This document shows positions 24,947-33,095 of a stretch of 64,000 bases of DNA, in pieces; position 1 is the stretch's first letter, and the number at the start of each line of letters is the position of its first letter. The notes below the pieces were generated by a model, which had not been told where the DNA came from, did not search any database, and saw nothing but the letters and a program-made list of their open reading frames with translations. Position numbers and translations under genes: made by a program. Origin of the DNA: an uncultured Collinsella sp. (GTDB lineage Bacteria; Actinomycetota; Coriobacteriia; Coriobacteriales; Coriobacteriaceae); assembly GCA_959028445.1 (NCBI GenBank), contig CAUFRY010000007.1, positions 1-64,000 on the forward strand. The letters run 5' to 3'.

Positions 24947-24965
24947 GCTTATATTGTATTAGAAC
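24947..24965. promoter_or_regulatory. operator-like site upstream of gntR (24198)
   Basis: GCTTATATTGTATTAGAAC lies 36-54 bases before the regulator's start codon and matches sites at 22935 and 24081, which suggests autoregulation. Confidence 0.4.
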
Positions 24966-25182
24966 TTTTTAGGAGTCCATATATTTCCTAAATGATTCGG
25001 TAAACGGGGTGTTATTTCACTTTAGCGGGATGCAGCGGCTACCCGCGGCATTCGTTATCAACCTAGCTAGGCTAGTCCACCCACATCGTCTCCAGTTCGC
25101 CGCAGAGCCGCGGCCCCATATGGGTATACTCTCGAGGATTCGACTCGATTCGCCCCCGCTGGGGCGTCAAAGGAGACTGCAT

Positions 25183-28100
25183 ATGCCCACCACCTCAACC
25201 GACCCGCGCGCCGCAGCCGCTGCACTGCTGGTGCCCGGCACTACCTGCCACGGCTTTGCCGTCGAGCGCCGCGAGACCGTGCCCGAGCTCGACTCGGACG
25301 CTTACGTGCTGCGACACACTGCCTCGGGCGCTCGTCTGCTGTACCTGGCGTGCGACGACGAAAACAAGGCCTTTGCCATTGGCTTTAAGACGCCGCCGGC
25401 CGATTCCACCGGCGTGTTCCATATTCTTGAGCACTCGGTGCTGTGCGGATCGGCCAAGTTTCCCGTCAAGGAGCCGTTTGTCGACCTGATCAAGAGCTCC
25501 ATGCAGACGTTCCTCAACGCCATGACCTACCCCGACAGGACCATCTACCCCGTTGCCACCACCAACGAGCAGGATCTGTATAACCTGATGGACGTGTACC
25601 TGGACGCGGTGTTCAACCCGGCCATCTATACCAAGCCCACCATTTTTGAGCAGGAGGGCTGGCACTACGAGCTGGATCTGCCAGAGAGCGCCGAGGGCGA
25701 GGGCGACAGCAGCTCCGCGAGCCTGCGTGAGGGCGCGCTGCGCTATAACGGCGTGGTGTTCAACGAGATGAAGGGCGCGCTGTCCGACCCCATGAGCGTG
25801 CTGGACGACGCCGTCAACACCGCGCTCTACCCCGACACCGCCTATGCGCACGAAAGCGGCGGCGACCCGCGCGCTATTCCCACACTCACCTACGAGCAGT
25901 TCCTGGACACGCACGCGCGCCACTACAATCCTTCCAACTCTTACATCACGCTCTACGGCGACCTGGACGTGGACCGCGCACTGGCCTTTTTGGACGAGCG
26001 TTATCTGTCGCAGCCGAGTGCCGCGAGCCGCCGCATGGACGCTGCCGTCGCCGCCGGCGAGGACCCGTCCACGATGGCGCCCAATCCGCTGGGCGTGCAG
26101 GCACCCGTGACCTGCGAGTACAAGCGCGTCGAGATGGCCACTACACCCGAGAACGCCCTGGTGGGCCTGGGTCTGGTGCTGGGCAGCGCGCTCGACCGCA
26201 AGCGCACGATCGCGGCGGATATCCTGTTCGAGGCGCTGCTGGGCTCCAACGAAGCGCCGGTTAAGAAGGCCATTCTGGCTGCCGGTCTGGGCGGCAACGT
26301 GGTGAGCTACACCGCGGCCGAGAGCCTGCAGCCCTACGAGCTCATCATGCTGCAAAACGCACAGCCCGGCATGGCGCGCGAGCTGCGTCACGTGTTCCAG
26401 GACGCTTGCCGCGACCTGTGCGAGCACGGCGTTCCGCGCGAGCGCCTGGTAGCCATCATCAGCAGCAACGAATACGACCTGCGCCAGCGCGACTATGGCA
26501 TCGCCGACGGCGTGGCCATTGCGTGCGACGCGCTGAGCACGTGGCTCTACGATGACGACGCTGCGACGCTGGCGCTCAAGTACGGCCCGGTGTACGAAGA
26601 GCTGCGTGGCGAGCTGGACGGCAGCTACTTTGAGGACCTGCTGCGCGAGCTGGTGCTGCAAAACGACCATATGGCGCTGGTCGAGCTGGTGCCGGTGGAT
26701 GCCGCCGAGGGCGCAGAGGGTGCCGAGGCCGCCGAGCTGGTAGTCAAGCGCGACGCCATGACCGATGCCGAGCTGGCCGATGTGGTCGAGCGCACGGCCG
26801 CGCTGCGTGCCGCGCAGGAGGCGGAGGACACACCCGAGGCCAAGGCCACGCTGCCGCGCCTGCGCGTGTCCGACATTGGCGAGGCGCGCCCCGAGCCGCC
26901 GCTGGTCGTGGACACGACTGCGCCCATCCCCTGCCTGCGCCACGGCATCCCCACCAACCGCCTGGTCTACGCCATGCAGTATTTCGACCTGAGCTGCGTC
27001 GCGTTTGAGGACCTGCCCTATGTGACGCTGCTCTGCCGTCTGCTTAAGCAGCTGCCCACGCGCGAGCATTCGGCCGAGGAGCTCGACAACTTGCTCGCCG
27101 GCAAGCTCGGCTTTTTGAGCCTTACGACCGAAGTCATGACGCAGCCCGAAATGGACGGCGTGCGCCCCTACCTGCTGGTGAGCGCCGGCGCCCTGTCCGA
27201 GAAGATCGATGCGCTGGCGAGCCTGCCGCGCGAGGTATGGTCGAGCACGCTTTTGGCAGATGCCGACGCCGACCGCGTGCGCGACGTGCTCACGCAGATT
27301 CGCATTGGGCTTGAGCAGGGCTTTATCAACAACGGCCACTCGGCGGCGCTCGGTCGCGCGATGAGCTACAGCTCGCCTTCGGCCGTGGTACGCGAGCAGC
27401 TTTCGGGCGTGGATTTCTACCTGTTCCTGCGCGATCTGCTCGAGCACTTTGACGAGCGCGTGGACGGGCTGCGTACCAAGCTTGCCGAGCTGGCGGAGCG
27501 CATCTTTGTGGCCGATGGCTGCATGGCGAGCTTTACCGGCAGCAACGAGGACTTTGACGCATACTGGGATGCCGCGGGCGACCTGGGGCTGGGTGCGGGC
27601 GATGGTGCCGATGCCGGCCGCGACGCTCTCGTGGTGCCGACGCCGCGCGACCGCCACGAGGCTTTCGTCATCCCCAGCGATATCTGCTTTGCGGCAAGCG
27701 CGTCCGACCCGCGTCGCCTGGGCATCGACGTGACGGGCGCCTGGGCGGTTGCCGCCAACGCGCTCTCCTACGACTACCTGTGGAACGAGATTCGCGTGAA
27801 GGGCGGTGCGTACGGCTGCGGATTCCGCGCAGCCGGCGAGCGCCAGACGGCGTTCTACACCTACCGCGACCCAGCAATCGACCCCTCGATTGAGCGTGTG
27901 GCGCGCGCAGGCGAATGGCTCGGCAGCTTTGAGCCCGACGAGGCCGCCTTCGAGGGCTTTATCGTAAGCTGCGTGAGCGGCATGGACGCGCCGGTGAAGC
28001 CGTACGCGCTCACCAAGCGCCGCAACACGACCTACCTGGCCGGACTCGATCCACATGCACGCGAGGAGCGCCGCGCCCAGATGCTCGCCGCCACGCCCGG

Positions 28101-28227
28101 TGAGCTTCGCTCGCTCGGCGCCGACGTAACGCGCATCGCAGCCGAGTCACCCACCTGCGTCTTTGGCGGCCGCGACGTCATCGCCAAGAGCAACGCCGGC
28201 TTCAACGTCATCGACCTGCTGGCCTAA
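25183..28227 (+). CDS. M16C family zinc peptidase (presequence-protease/insulinase type)
   Basis: A 1014-residue cytosolic metallopeptidase of the M16C (PreP/Cym1) group that degrades short unfolded peptides. The inverted zinc motif HILEH is at residues 80-84, followed by 'GSAKFPVKEPF' and 'LNAMTYPDRTIYPVATTN', typical of this group. Four M16 repeats are expected, two per half, and the length fits. Near the C-terminus 'NEIRVKGGAYG' supplies the R/Y pair that closes the active site. The ATG at 25183 has AAGGAG seven bases upstream; the open frame continues upstream to 25009 without a better start. It is a single gene ended by a palindromic terminator shared with the convergent gene. Confidence 0.92.
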   Translation: MPTTSTDPRAAAAALLVPGTTCHGFAVERRETVPELDSDAYVLRHTASGARLLYLACDDENKAFAIGFKTPPADSTGVFHILEHSVLCGSAKFPVKEPFVDLIKSSMQTFLNAMTYPDRTIYPVATTNEQDLYNLMDVYLDAVFNPAIYTKPTIFEQEGWHYELDLPESAEGEGDSSSASLREGALRYNGVVFNEMKGALSDPMSVLDDAVNTALYPDTAYAHESGGDPRAIPTLTYEQFLDTHARHYNPSNSYITLYGDLDVDRALAFLDERYLSQPSAASRRMDAAVAAGEDPSTMAPNPLGVQAPVTCEYKRVEMATTPENALVGLGLVLGSALDRKRTIAADILFEALLGSNEAPVKKAILAAGLGGNVVSYTAAESLQPYELIMLQNAQPGMARELRHVFQDACRDLCEHGVPRERLVAIISSNEYDLRQRDYGIADGVAIACDALSTWLYDDDAATLALKYGPVYEELRGELDGSYFEDLLRELVLQNDHMALVELVPVDAAEGAEGAEAAELVVKRDAMTDAELADVVERTAALRAAQEAEDTPEAKATLPRLRVSDIGEARPEPPLVVDTTAPIPCLRHGIPTNRLVYAMQYFDLSCVAFEDLPYVTLLCRLLKQLPTREHSAEELDNLLAGKLGFLSLTTEVMTQPEMDGVRPYLLVSAGALSEKIDALASLPREVWSSTLLADADADRVRDVLTQIRIGLEQGFINNGHSAALGRAMSYSSPSAVVREQLSGVDFYLFLRDLLEHFDERVDGLRTKLAELAERIFVADGCMASFTGSNEDFDAYWDAAGDLGLGAGDGADAGRDALVVPTPRDRHEAFVIPSDICFAASASDPRRLGIDVTGAWAVAANALSYDYLWNEIRVKGGAYGCGFRAAGERQTAFYTYRDPAIDPSIERVARAGEWLGSFEPDEAAFEGFIVSCVSGMDAPVKPYALTKRRNTTYLAGLDPHAREERRAQMLAATPGELRSLGADVTRIAAESPTCVFGGRDVIAKSNAGFNVIDLLA

Positions 28228-28240
28228 CGCACCGCAAGCA

Positions 28241-28281
28241 AAAACCACCACAAAGGTACCTGTCCCCTTTGTGGTGGTTTT
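28241..28281. terminator. bidirectional terminator/REP-like palindrome (CCACCACAAAG family)
   Basis: AAAACCACCACAAAGG (28241-28256) is perfectly inverted at 28266-28281, with the loop TACCTGTCC. It lies between convergent genes and has A and T runs on both sides. A second copy with the same loop theme is at 30037-30073. Confidence 0.75.
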
Positions 28282-28292
28282 CGGGCGAGCTA

Positions 28293-29948
28293 TTACTTGA
28301 TGAACGGGTTCAGCCTGGCCGCCAGCGGATCGAGCTTGTACATGGTTGCAAAGCACTCACGACCATAATCGGAGTCATTGCTCCAGCTACCCTGGTCGAC
28401 GTCGTACTCTGCATCCAGACGAATCCACTCCTCCGGCTTGTTCTTCTCGTGCTTGCTGCAGAAGTAGCGCTGGTACTCGACCTCGTGCTCAAACTCAAAC
28501 TCGGCATCCGAACCGCGGCCGGCATACTCGTCGACCGACGTCAGGTTGCCGTGCTCGTCGTAATAGAACTCCGCATAGCCGCCGCGCTCGGAATCGATCC
28601 TGTCGAGCTTTCCGTCGCTGTACGAATAATCCACCGCTGCGTACGAGTTCAGCGAGCCGTAGTCGTTGCCGTGCGAGTCATATGCCACAGGCGAGATACG
28701 CGAAATGTTGCCGTCCTTGTCATACTCGTAGCCCGCGGTAATCGTCCACGTAGTTCCCACCGTGTCGCCCTGGCAGTCCAGCGTAAAGGACGTCACGCGA
28801 TCCTTGTCGTATCCGTACGAATACACGACCGTCCGAGGATTGGCCGGGCTGGTATCGGTGTTGGTCACCATGTTGCCGTCCTGATAAATATACGTGCTCG
28901 CGCTCTCACCGTAACCCGCATGGGTCGTCTTATTGATCAGGTTTCCGTCCGCGTCGTAGGTAAACGTCGTGGTGCTCGACGAATCGCTAATGTCGGCATC
29001 GCAATCGATGCGCGTGACGTTACCGTCGGCGTCGTACGTAAACGTGTTGACGTTCTCGTAACCGCCCGCCAGATCTTCCTCAATCTCCGAAATGCGATGT
29101 GTCTCGTCATGTTCGACGCTGTAGCTTACGCCGCCACCTTGCTTGACGGCAGACGTGAAGCCCGTAACGTAACCGTTCTCGTCACGCTCGATCTCGTAGA
29201 TATCGCCATACTGGTCCGATTTATCGGTACCCTCGTAGGACACCGGCAGCCACAGCTCGTCGAGCTGCGTGTCTTTAATGCCGCTAACCTTCGTATCCTG
29301 CGGCAGTGCCAACGTGGCGAGCTTCTTTTTGCCCGAAAGATCGATGCTTTTAAGGTTTTCGGCATTTTTGAGGTCGAGCTTCTCGATGTTGTCGCAACCG
29401 TCCAGGTTAACGACGGTGACATTACTCGCCGAGTTAAGCTCGACGGTTTTAAGGTCTCCGCAACCCGAAAGGTCCAGGTTGACGAGTTTGTCGTCGCCGG
29501 ACTCCACGCTGGAAACGTTGGGGAACACCTTGCCCAGGCCCTGCGTCGACGTGACGCTGTCCAACTCGACCGACGTCACCACCTTGGCCTCGTCGCGTGA
29601 GATGCGGCCGTCACCGTTCGTGTCGTACTTGGTCGAGACAAGCGCACGCATGCCGCTGTCCGGAAAGGTTTTCTCGTCGATTGGGGTGGTCGCGATCTGG
29701 GTGAAGTAGAACAGCGCTCCCCCGCCGACACCCGCCGCCACGGCAAGCACCGCGGCGAGAGCAATGAGGGGCTTCTTGGAACGCTTGCGTCGCGCGGGCT
29801 GCTGCACGGGCACGTATTGCCCAGGAGCGGGCGCAGCAGGCTGGGGTTGCTGCGTGGCCGCGACCTGGTCGGGTGCTACGGGTGCGCCGCATACGGGGCA
29901 AAAGAGGGCGTCGTCGACAAGCGGCGTGCCACACGAGCGACAAAACAT
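28293..29948 (-). CDS. zinc-ribbon, EF-hand, LRR and YD-repeat membrane protein
   Basis: A 551-residue protein with an unusual domain series. Residues 3-20 form a double CxxC zinc ribbon (Cys3, 6, 17, 20). A Pro/Gln-rich linker leads to one membrane helix at 61-82. Outside follow a dockerin-like EF-hand (DTNGDGRISRDE, 109-120), a short leucine-rich-like stretch ('LVNLDLSGCGDLKTVEL' and repeats, about 155-240), and then YD/RHS-like repeats ('FTYDADGNVTRI', 'FTYDADGNLINKT', 'YEYDKDGNISRI'). The ATG at 29948 has AAAGGAG upstream; the open frame further upstream includes a repeat palindrome and is not coding. Surface adhesion or sensing is a guess. I know no characterised relative. Confidence 0.75.
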   Translation of the reverse strand: MFCRSCGTPLVDDALFCPVCGAPVAPDQVAATQQPQPAAPAPGQYVPVQQPARRKRSKKPLIALAAVLAVAAGVGGGALFYFTQIATTPIDEKTFPDSGMRALVSTKYDTNGDGRISRDEAKVVTSVELDSVTSTQGLGKVFPNVSSVESGDDKLVNLDLSGCGDLKTVELNSASNVTVVNLDGCDNIEKLDLKNAENLKSIDLSGKKKLATLALPQDTKVSGIKDTQLDELWLPVSYEGTDKSDQYGDIYEIERDENGYVTGFTSAVKQGGGVSYSVEHDETHRISEIEEDLAGGYENVNTFTYDADGNVTRIDCDADISDSSSTTTFTYDADGNLINKTTHAGYGESASTYIYQDGNMVTNTDTSPANPRTVVYSYGYDKDRVTSFTLDCQGDTVGTTWTITAGYEYDKDGNISRISPVAYDSHGNDYGSLNSYAAVDYSYSDGKLDRIDSERGGYAEFYYDEHGNLTSVDEYAGRGSDAEFEFEHEVEYQRYFCSKHEKNKPEEWIRLDAEYDVDQGSWSNDSDYGRECFATMYKLDPLAARLNPFIK

Positions 29949-30036
29949 GGCGGGCTCCTTTCGGTTCATTCCTTCCACCATGAAGGTAAACCCAAAAATG
30001 CAGCCCTTGTTGCGCAACAAAGCCAAGCGGGAGCCA

Positions 30037-30073
30037 AACCACCACAAAGGGGACAAGCACCTTTGTGGTGGTT
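30037..30073. repeat. CCACCACAAAG palindrome, copy 2
   Basis: AACCACCACAAAG (30037-30049) is inverted at 30061-30073 around the loop GGGGACAAGCAC. It is the same family as 28241-28281. It lies in the 220-base gap between two divergent genes. A partial arm recurs near 30777. Confidence 0.6.
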
Positions 30074-30134
30074 CGAACACTTGTTCTATACGTACGCATG
30101 TTCTATAGTAGGGATGCTTGCATCGGACTTAAAT

Positions 30135-30155
30135 TGCAACTAGGATATAGTTGCA
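30135..30155. promoter_or_regulatory. hicAB promoter palindrome
   Basis: TGCAACTA (30135-30142) and TAGTTGCA (30148-30155) form a perfect inverted repeat with a five-base spacer and overlap a -10-like TATAGT. HicB-family antitoxins with ribbon-helix-helix tails bind such sites, so autoregulation is likely. Confidence 0.6.
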
Positions 30156-30169
30156 GAATGTGAGGCGGG

Positions 30170-30433
30170 ATGACGCGGACCGATAAACTCATCGCCCAAC
30201 TACTTAGCTGCCCTTCGACGTATCGGTATACCGATTTTTTAAAAGTCATGGCTTCATATGGCTTTGAAATGGACAACAAAGGCAAGACATCCGGATCGCG
30301 CGTTCGCTTCTACAGGCCATCAGATGGCAGGATGTTCGTAATGCACGCGCCACATCCATCTGACGAATTGACAGCGGGGACCATTCGAAACATCGTTCGA
30401 TTTCTGCAAGATGTCGGAGGTAGTCATGAGTAA
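30170..30433 (+). CDS. hicA: HicA-family toxin (mRNA interferase)
   Basis: An 87-residue protein with the dsRBD-like HicA fold: 'YRYTDFLKVMASYGFEMDNKGKTSGSRVRFY' followed by 'MHAPHPSDELTAGTIRNIVRFL'. HicA toxins cut mRNA when freed from the HicB antitoxin. The catalytic His of some families is replaced in the GSR segment, but the HxPHP motif that many GSRVRF-type HicA proteins use is present. GAGG lies a few bases before the ATG. It overlaps hicB by eight bases, and the toxin comes first, which is the usual HicAB order. A palindrome upstream marks the regulated promoter. Confidence 0.85.
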   Translation: MTRTDKLIAQLLSCPSTYRYTDFLKVMASYGFEMDNKGKTSGSRVRFYRPSDGRMFVMHAPHPSDELTAGTIRNIVRFLQDVGGSHE

Positions 30434-30755
30434 CGTTTTGGCATACAAGGGTTATTTCGCCCCAGTCGAGTTCGATGCCGAACAGCATGTGCTAACAGGT
30501 ATGGTCACCGGCATTAGGGATGCAATTGTGTTTGAAGGCTCTACGGTTAAAGAAGTGGAACAATGCTTCCACGACGCCGTCGACGATTACCTTGAGTTTT
30601 GCGCCGAGAAGGGCAAGGAACCCGAGCGGGCTTTTAAGGGGTCGTTCAACGTAAGAACGGGCTCTGAGCTCCACAAGCAAGCAGCGCTGGCAGCGGCAAA
30701 GAAGGGTGAGTCACTCAATAAGTTTGTGACTGAGGCGATTGCTGCGGCGTTATAG
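30426..30755 (+). CDS. hicB: HicB-family antitoxin
   Basis: A 109-residue antitoxin. The N-terminal part is a degraded RNase-H-like domain ('YKGYFAPVEFDAEQHVLTGMVTGIRDAIVFEGSTVKEV'). The C-terminal part, 'RTGSELHKQAALAAAKKGESLNKFVTEAIAAAL', is a ribbon-helix-helix DNA-binding region of the type that represses the operon. The ATG at 30426 has GGAGG four bases upstream, so it is preferred to the earlier start at 30411. It neutralises HicA and likely binds the inverted repeat at 30135-30155. Confidence 0.88.
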   Translation: MSNVLAYKGYFAPVEFDAEQHVLTGMVTGIRDAIVFEGSTVKEVEQCFHDAVDDYLEFCAEKGKEPERAFKGSFNVRTGSELHKQAALAAAKKGESLNKFVTEAIAAAL

Positions 30756-30840
30756 CATTAACGCACAGGCCCAAACAACCACAAAGGGCGCAGTTCACAG
30801 GCATATTTGCGGTGACTTTACTGCCCATATCGCGTTTGCC

Positions 30841-30889
30841 CAGATAAAAGCTGCCAAAATAAACCTGTCCCTTTTTGGTAGGTTTGGGA
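30841..30889. repeat. GGGACAGG/TTGGTAGG interspersed repeat, copy 1
   Basis: CAGATAAAA, CTGCCAAAATAAACCTGTCCC and TTTTTGGTAGGTTT form an imperfect inverted repeat that recurs at 41664-41710 and 43798-43842, and partly at 51143-51171. It adjoins the start of the folate gene and may supply part of its leader. Confidence 0.6.
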
Positions 30890-30901
30890 GATGAGACTGG
30901 G

Positions 30902-31498
30902 ATGGATAAGGCTGAGTTGCGGCGGGCAGTGATTGCTCGGCGCGATGCTATTGATTTGGATGTTCGGGCGGCAAAGTCCGCCGCTATCTGCGCGCGGCTT
31001 GTTGAGCTGATGGAGCCCAGCGGCGCTGCGGGCCAACGCACCGTTGCCGTCTATGCCGCGATGGGTTCCGAGGTCGACCCAGCCGCGTTTGCCGCCGCGG
31101 CCGTCGCGCGTGGCTGGCGCGTAGCCTATCCGTGCATGCTCTCGGCAAGCGACGCCGCCGCATGCGGCCAGCGCATGTGCATGCGGGCAGTCTCTGCCGG
31201 CGATGCGTCCGAGGCCCCGTTTATCGCCCACCCTACGCGGGCCTTCGCAGCCACGGACGTCGACAGCGACCACTTCCCCATCGTGCCCGCCGCCGAGCTC
31301 GACATGGTTGTCGTGCCGCTCGTGGCTTTCGACCGCACCGGCGCGCGCCTGGGCTACGGCGGCGGCTGTTACGACCGCTACCTGCCCACGCTTTCGGCAA
31401 CATGCCAGGTCGTCGGCATCGCCTTTGACGAGCAACGCGTCGACCACGTTCCCACCGATGCGCACGACCTGCCGCTGTCCCACATCGTCAGCGCCTAG
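30902..31498 (+). CDS. 5-formyltetrahydrofolate cyclo-ligase
   Basis: A 198-residue enzyme that uses ATP to turn 5-formyl-THF into 5,10-methenyl-THF, returning a storage folate to one-carbon metabolism. The N-terminal 'KAELRRAVIARRDAI' and the diagnostic 'VPLVAFDRTGARLGYGGGCYDRYL' substrate and ATP loop are present, and the end 'VPTDAHDLPLSHIVS' is typical. The ATG at 30902 fits the family N-terminus; upstream, TTG at 30875 is in frame but adds unrelated residues encoded by an interspersed repeat. The gene is monocistronic and convergent with the gene at 31666. Confidence 0.92.
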   Translation: MDKAELRRAVIARRDAIDLDVRAAKSAAICARLVELMEPSGAAGQRTVAVYAAMGSEVDPAAFAAAAVARGWRVAYPCMLSASDAAACGQRMCMRAVSAGDASEAPFIAHPTRAFAATDVDSDHFPIVPAAELDMVVVPLVAFDRTGARLGYGGGCYDRYLPTLSATCQVVGIAFDEQRVDHVPTDAHDLPLSHIVSA

Positions 31499-31520
31499 CC
31501 GCCGCTGTTTCGCACCCGCA

Positions 31521-31641
31521 AGATGAGCGTGGAAAATCTCCCACTTTGGGCCCCCTTACGAGCCAAAAGTGGGAGATTATCCACGCTCATTCAACAAGCG
31601 TCCAGATTTCCACGCTCGTCCGTCCGATTTTCCACGCTTGT
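31521..31641. repeat. GAGCGTGGA palindromic repeat, copy A
   Basis: A 23-base arm (31525-31547) is inverted almost perfectly at 31566-31588, giving a hairpin with an 18-base loop. Two tandem half-units (CGTCCAGATTTCCACGCTCG and CGTCCGATTTTCCACGCTTG) follow to 31641. Related copies lie at 32921 and 39284. It separates two convergent genes. Confidence 0.75.
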
Positions 31642-31665
31642 GCAGCCAAACGCCCTGCAACTGCC

Positions 31666-32628
31666 TCAGCACGCACGCGGCACGCCGGCGACCTTGAGCT
31701 TGCGATCGAGCTTTGTCGGATCCCTTAGATCATCCCAGCACAAGCGCACGATCTTGCAGTTATCAAGCAGCGAAAGCCTCGACTCGCGCTGGCGCTCATC
31801 AAACTGCGCCTTCGCGAGCTTGCCCTCCTCCGCCGCCTTCTCGCTTTTAACGAATCCGTCGAACTCCCCGATAATCAGCCGGTCGCCCACACGCCACAAG
31901 TAGTCAACTCGATACGGCCGCCCCGGCTCAACCGGGTCGAACAGCTCAACTTGCAGCTCCGGCGTCTGCCAGCCGCGCTCAATCATCAGAGCACGCGCCT
32001 TGGACTCGCCACCGCTTTCCGATAGGCCATCGGCACACCACGCAACACTTCGCGCCGTCACAACACCGCGACGATTTAAGCCAAGCTTGTTGATTGCCTC
32101 AACGAGATGCTCCTTCGACAACAGCTGCTCATGAAGCGCCGAGTCCGCAATGATCAGTCCCTCGACAAACGATGCATCGACCAGGCAATCCGTAATCGTT
32201 TGGTCGATATCGGTCACGGCAATATCCATCTGGATTGCCCGCGTTTGACGAGCATAACGATGGCGAATCACCCGAGAGCCCGGCGTCGTCGATTGCGCCG
32301 GCGCCGCGGCGATATGGATGTGCGTCAAATTGGCATGCGAAACCGAAAGGCCATAGATAACAGCCGCCGTATAGGAGCAAAACGTCCAGTCGGGATGCTT
32401 TTGCGCAAGGGCCCGCACCCGATGCAGATAACGTTGCCGAAACTTGAGCTCGGACCAATAATCCGGACGCGCATACAGCCCCGGCATGACCGCCTCTAGA
32501 CTTCCCGCCGCCACACGCCGCTCAATCTGCTTTGCCTCCGCCGCCGTGCGTGCGTACACGCAGCTCATCTGCTGTTCGCACGCTTTAATGTGGCTTGTAA
32601 GTCTTTGATTCGCCGTCATGTTTCCCAT
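31666..32628 (-). CDS. AbiEi-like protein with C-terminal PD-(D/E)XK-like nuclease region
   Basis: A 320-residue protein. Residues 1-170 match the type IV toxin-antitoxin AbiEi-like layout: a winged-helix-like start ('ARTAAEAKQIERRVAAGSLEAVMPGLYARP') and then the 'SYTAAVIYGLSV' segment. Residues 200-310 resemble a Vsr/DUF559-type nuclease: Glu in 'SGGESKARALMIERG', Asp in 'YRVDYLWR' and the ExD in 'IIGEFDGFVKS', ending with 'NCKIVRLCWDDL'. The ATG at 32628 has GGGAGG five bases upstream and is preferred to that at 32691. No partner AbiEii gene is near, so it is an orphan. Compare the gene at 147-1220. DNA cleavage is inferred only. Confidence 0.65.
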   Translation of the reverse strand: MGNMTANQRLTSHIKACEQQMSCVYARTAAEAKQIERRVAAGSLEAVMPGLYARPDYWSELKFRQRYLHRVRALAQKHPDWTFCSYTAAVIYGLSVSHANLTHIHIAAAPAQSTTPGSRVIRHRYARQTRAIQMDIAVTDIDQTITDCLVDASFVEGLIIADSALHEQLLSKEHLVEAINKLGLNRRGVVTARSVAWCADGLSESGGESKARALMIERGWQTPELQVELFDPVEPGRPYRVDYLWRVGDRLIIGEFDGFVKSEKAAEEGKLAKAQFDERQRESRLSLLDNCKIVRLCWDDLRDPTKLDRKLKVAGVPRAC

Positions 32629-32920
32629 GTCGCCTCCCAACTCTTGGAACGGCGCAAACGTACCAGACGGTTTCATGCGAAGTCTGACCAAATGCTGTCC
32701 GGGCGCTGACCAAATACTTGACGGTTTTGGACGTTTTAGGCTGATGGCTTATATCTGCAGGTAGGGTAGTTGTCGAGAGGTCCCTGTCTCCACAATTTGG
32801 CGCCTCTAAAGCCGTCGATTTCTTTTAAAGAAAATATGCTGTGGCTCAAAACTACCTTGTTTGCAACGTGGCCCGTATGCACTCGACGTGTAATGAGGCC
32901 GCCGGCATGACAGCTACGAA
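32629..32920. other. intergenic, no gene seen
   Basis: A stretch upstream of the AbiEi-like gene. It holds two CTGACCAAAT direct copies near 32691 and 32708. Its 3' part is AT-richer. I find no convincing start codon with a ribosome-binding site on either strand. Confidence 0.5.
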
Positions 32921-33042
32921 AAATCGAGCGTGGAAAATCTCCCGTTTTTGGCCCCTTCCTCGGCCAAAAGTGGGAGATTATCCACGCTCGATTTGTAAAC
33001 GTCCGAAAATCCACGCTCGTGTGTCCGAAAATCCACGTTCGT
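32921..33042. repeat. GAGCGTGGA palindromic repeat, copy B
   Basis: It has the same design as copy A: GAGCGTGGAAAATCTCCC is inverted at GGGAGATTATCCACGCTC around a GGCC-rich loop, followed by two tandem half-units with GTCCGAAAATCCACG. It lies between the metA 3' end and the AbiEi-like gene. Confidence 0.75.
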
Positions 33043-33095
33043 CACGCCGTGAGCACAGCAACGGCCGCAGCAGCAACCACAGCTACAGCCGCAGC

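Noticed and set aside
25195..28056. 953-residue open frame antisense to the M16C peptidase gene
   Set aside because: It is a mirror frame of a GC-rich gene. It has low-complexity, His/Val/Leu-rich composition and no family match, while the sense strand has a complete peptidase.
31566..31588. DnaA boxes (TTATCCACG) in the GAGCGTGGA repeats, hinting at an origin
   Set aside because: Only 8 of 9 positions fit, the match is a by-product of the palindrome arm, and no dnaA, dnaN or AT-rich unwinding element is nearby.
32736..33014. 92-residue open frame within repeat copy B
   Set aside because: It translates the palindrome itself, and the two palindrome arms account for its apparent coding pattern.
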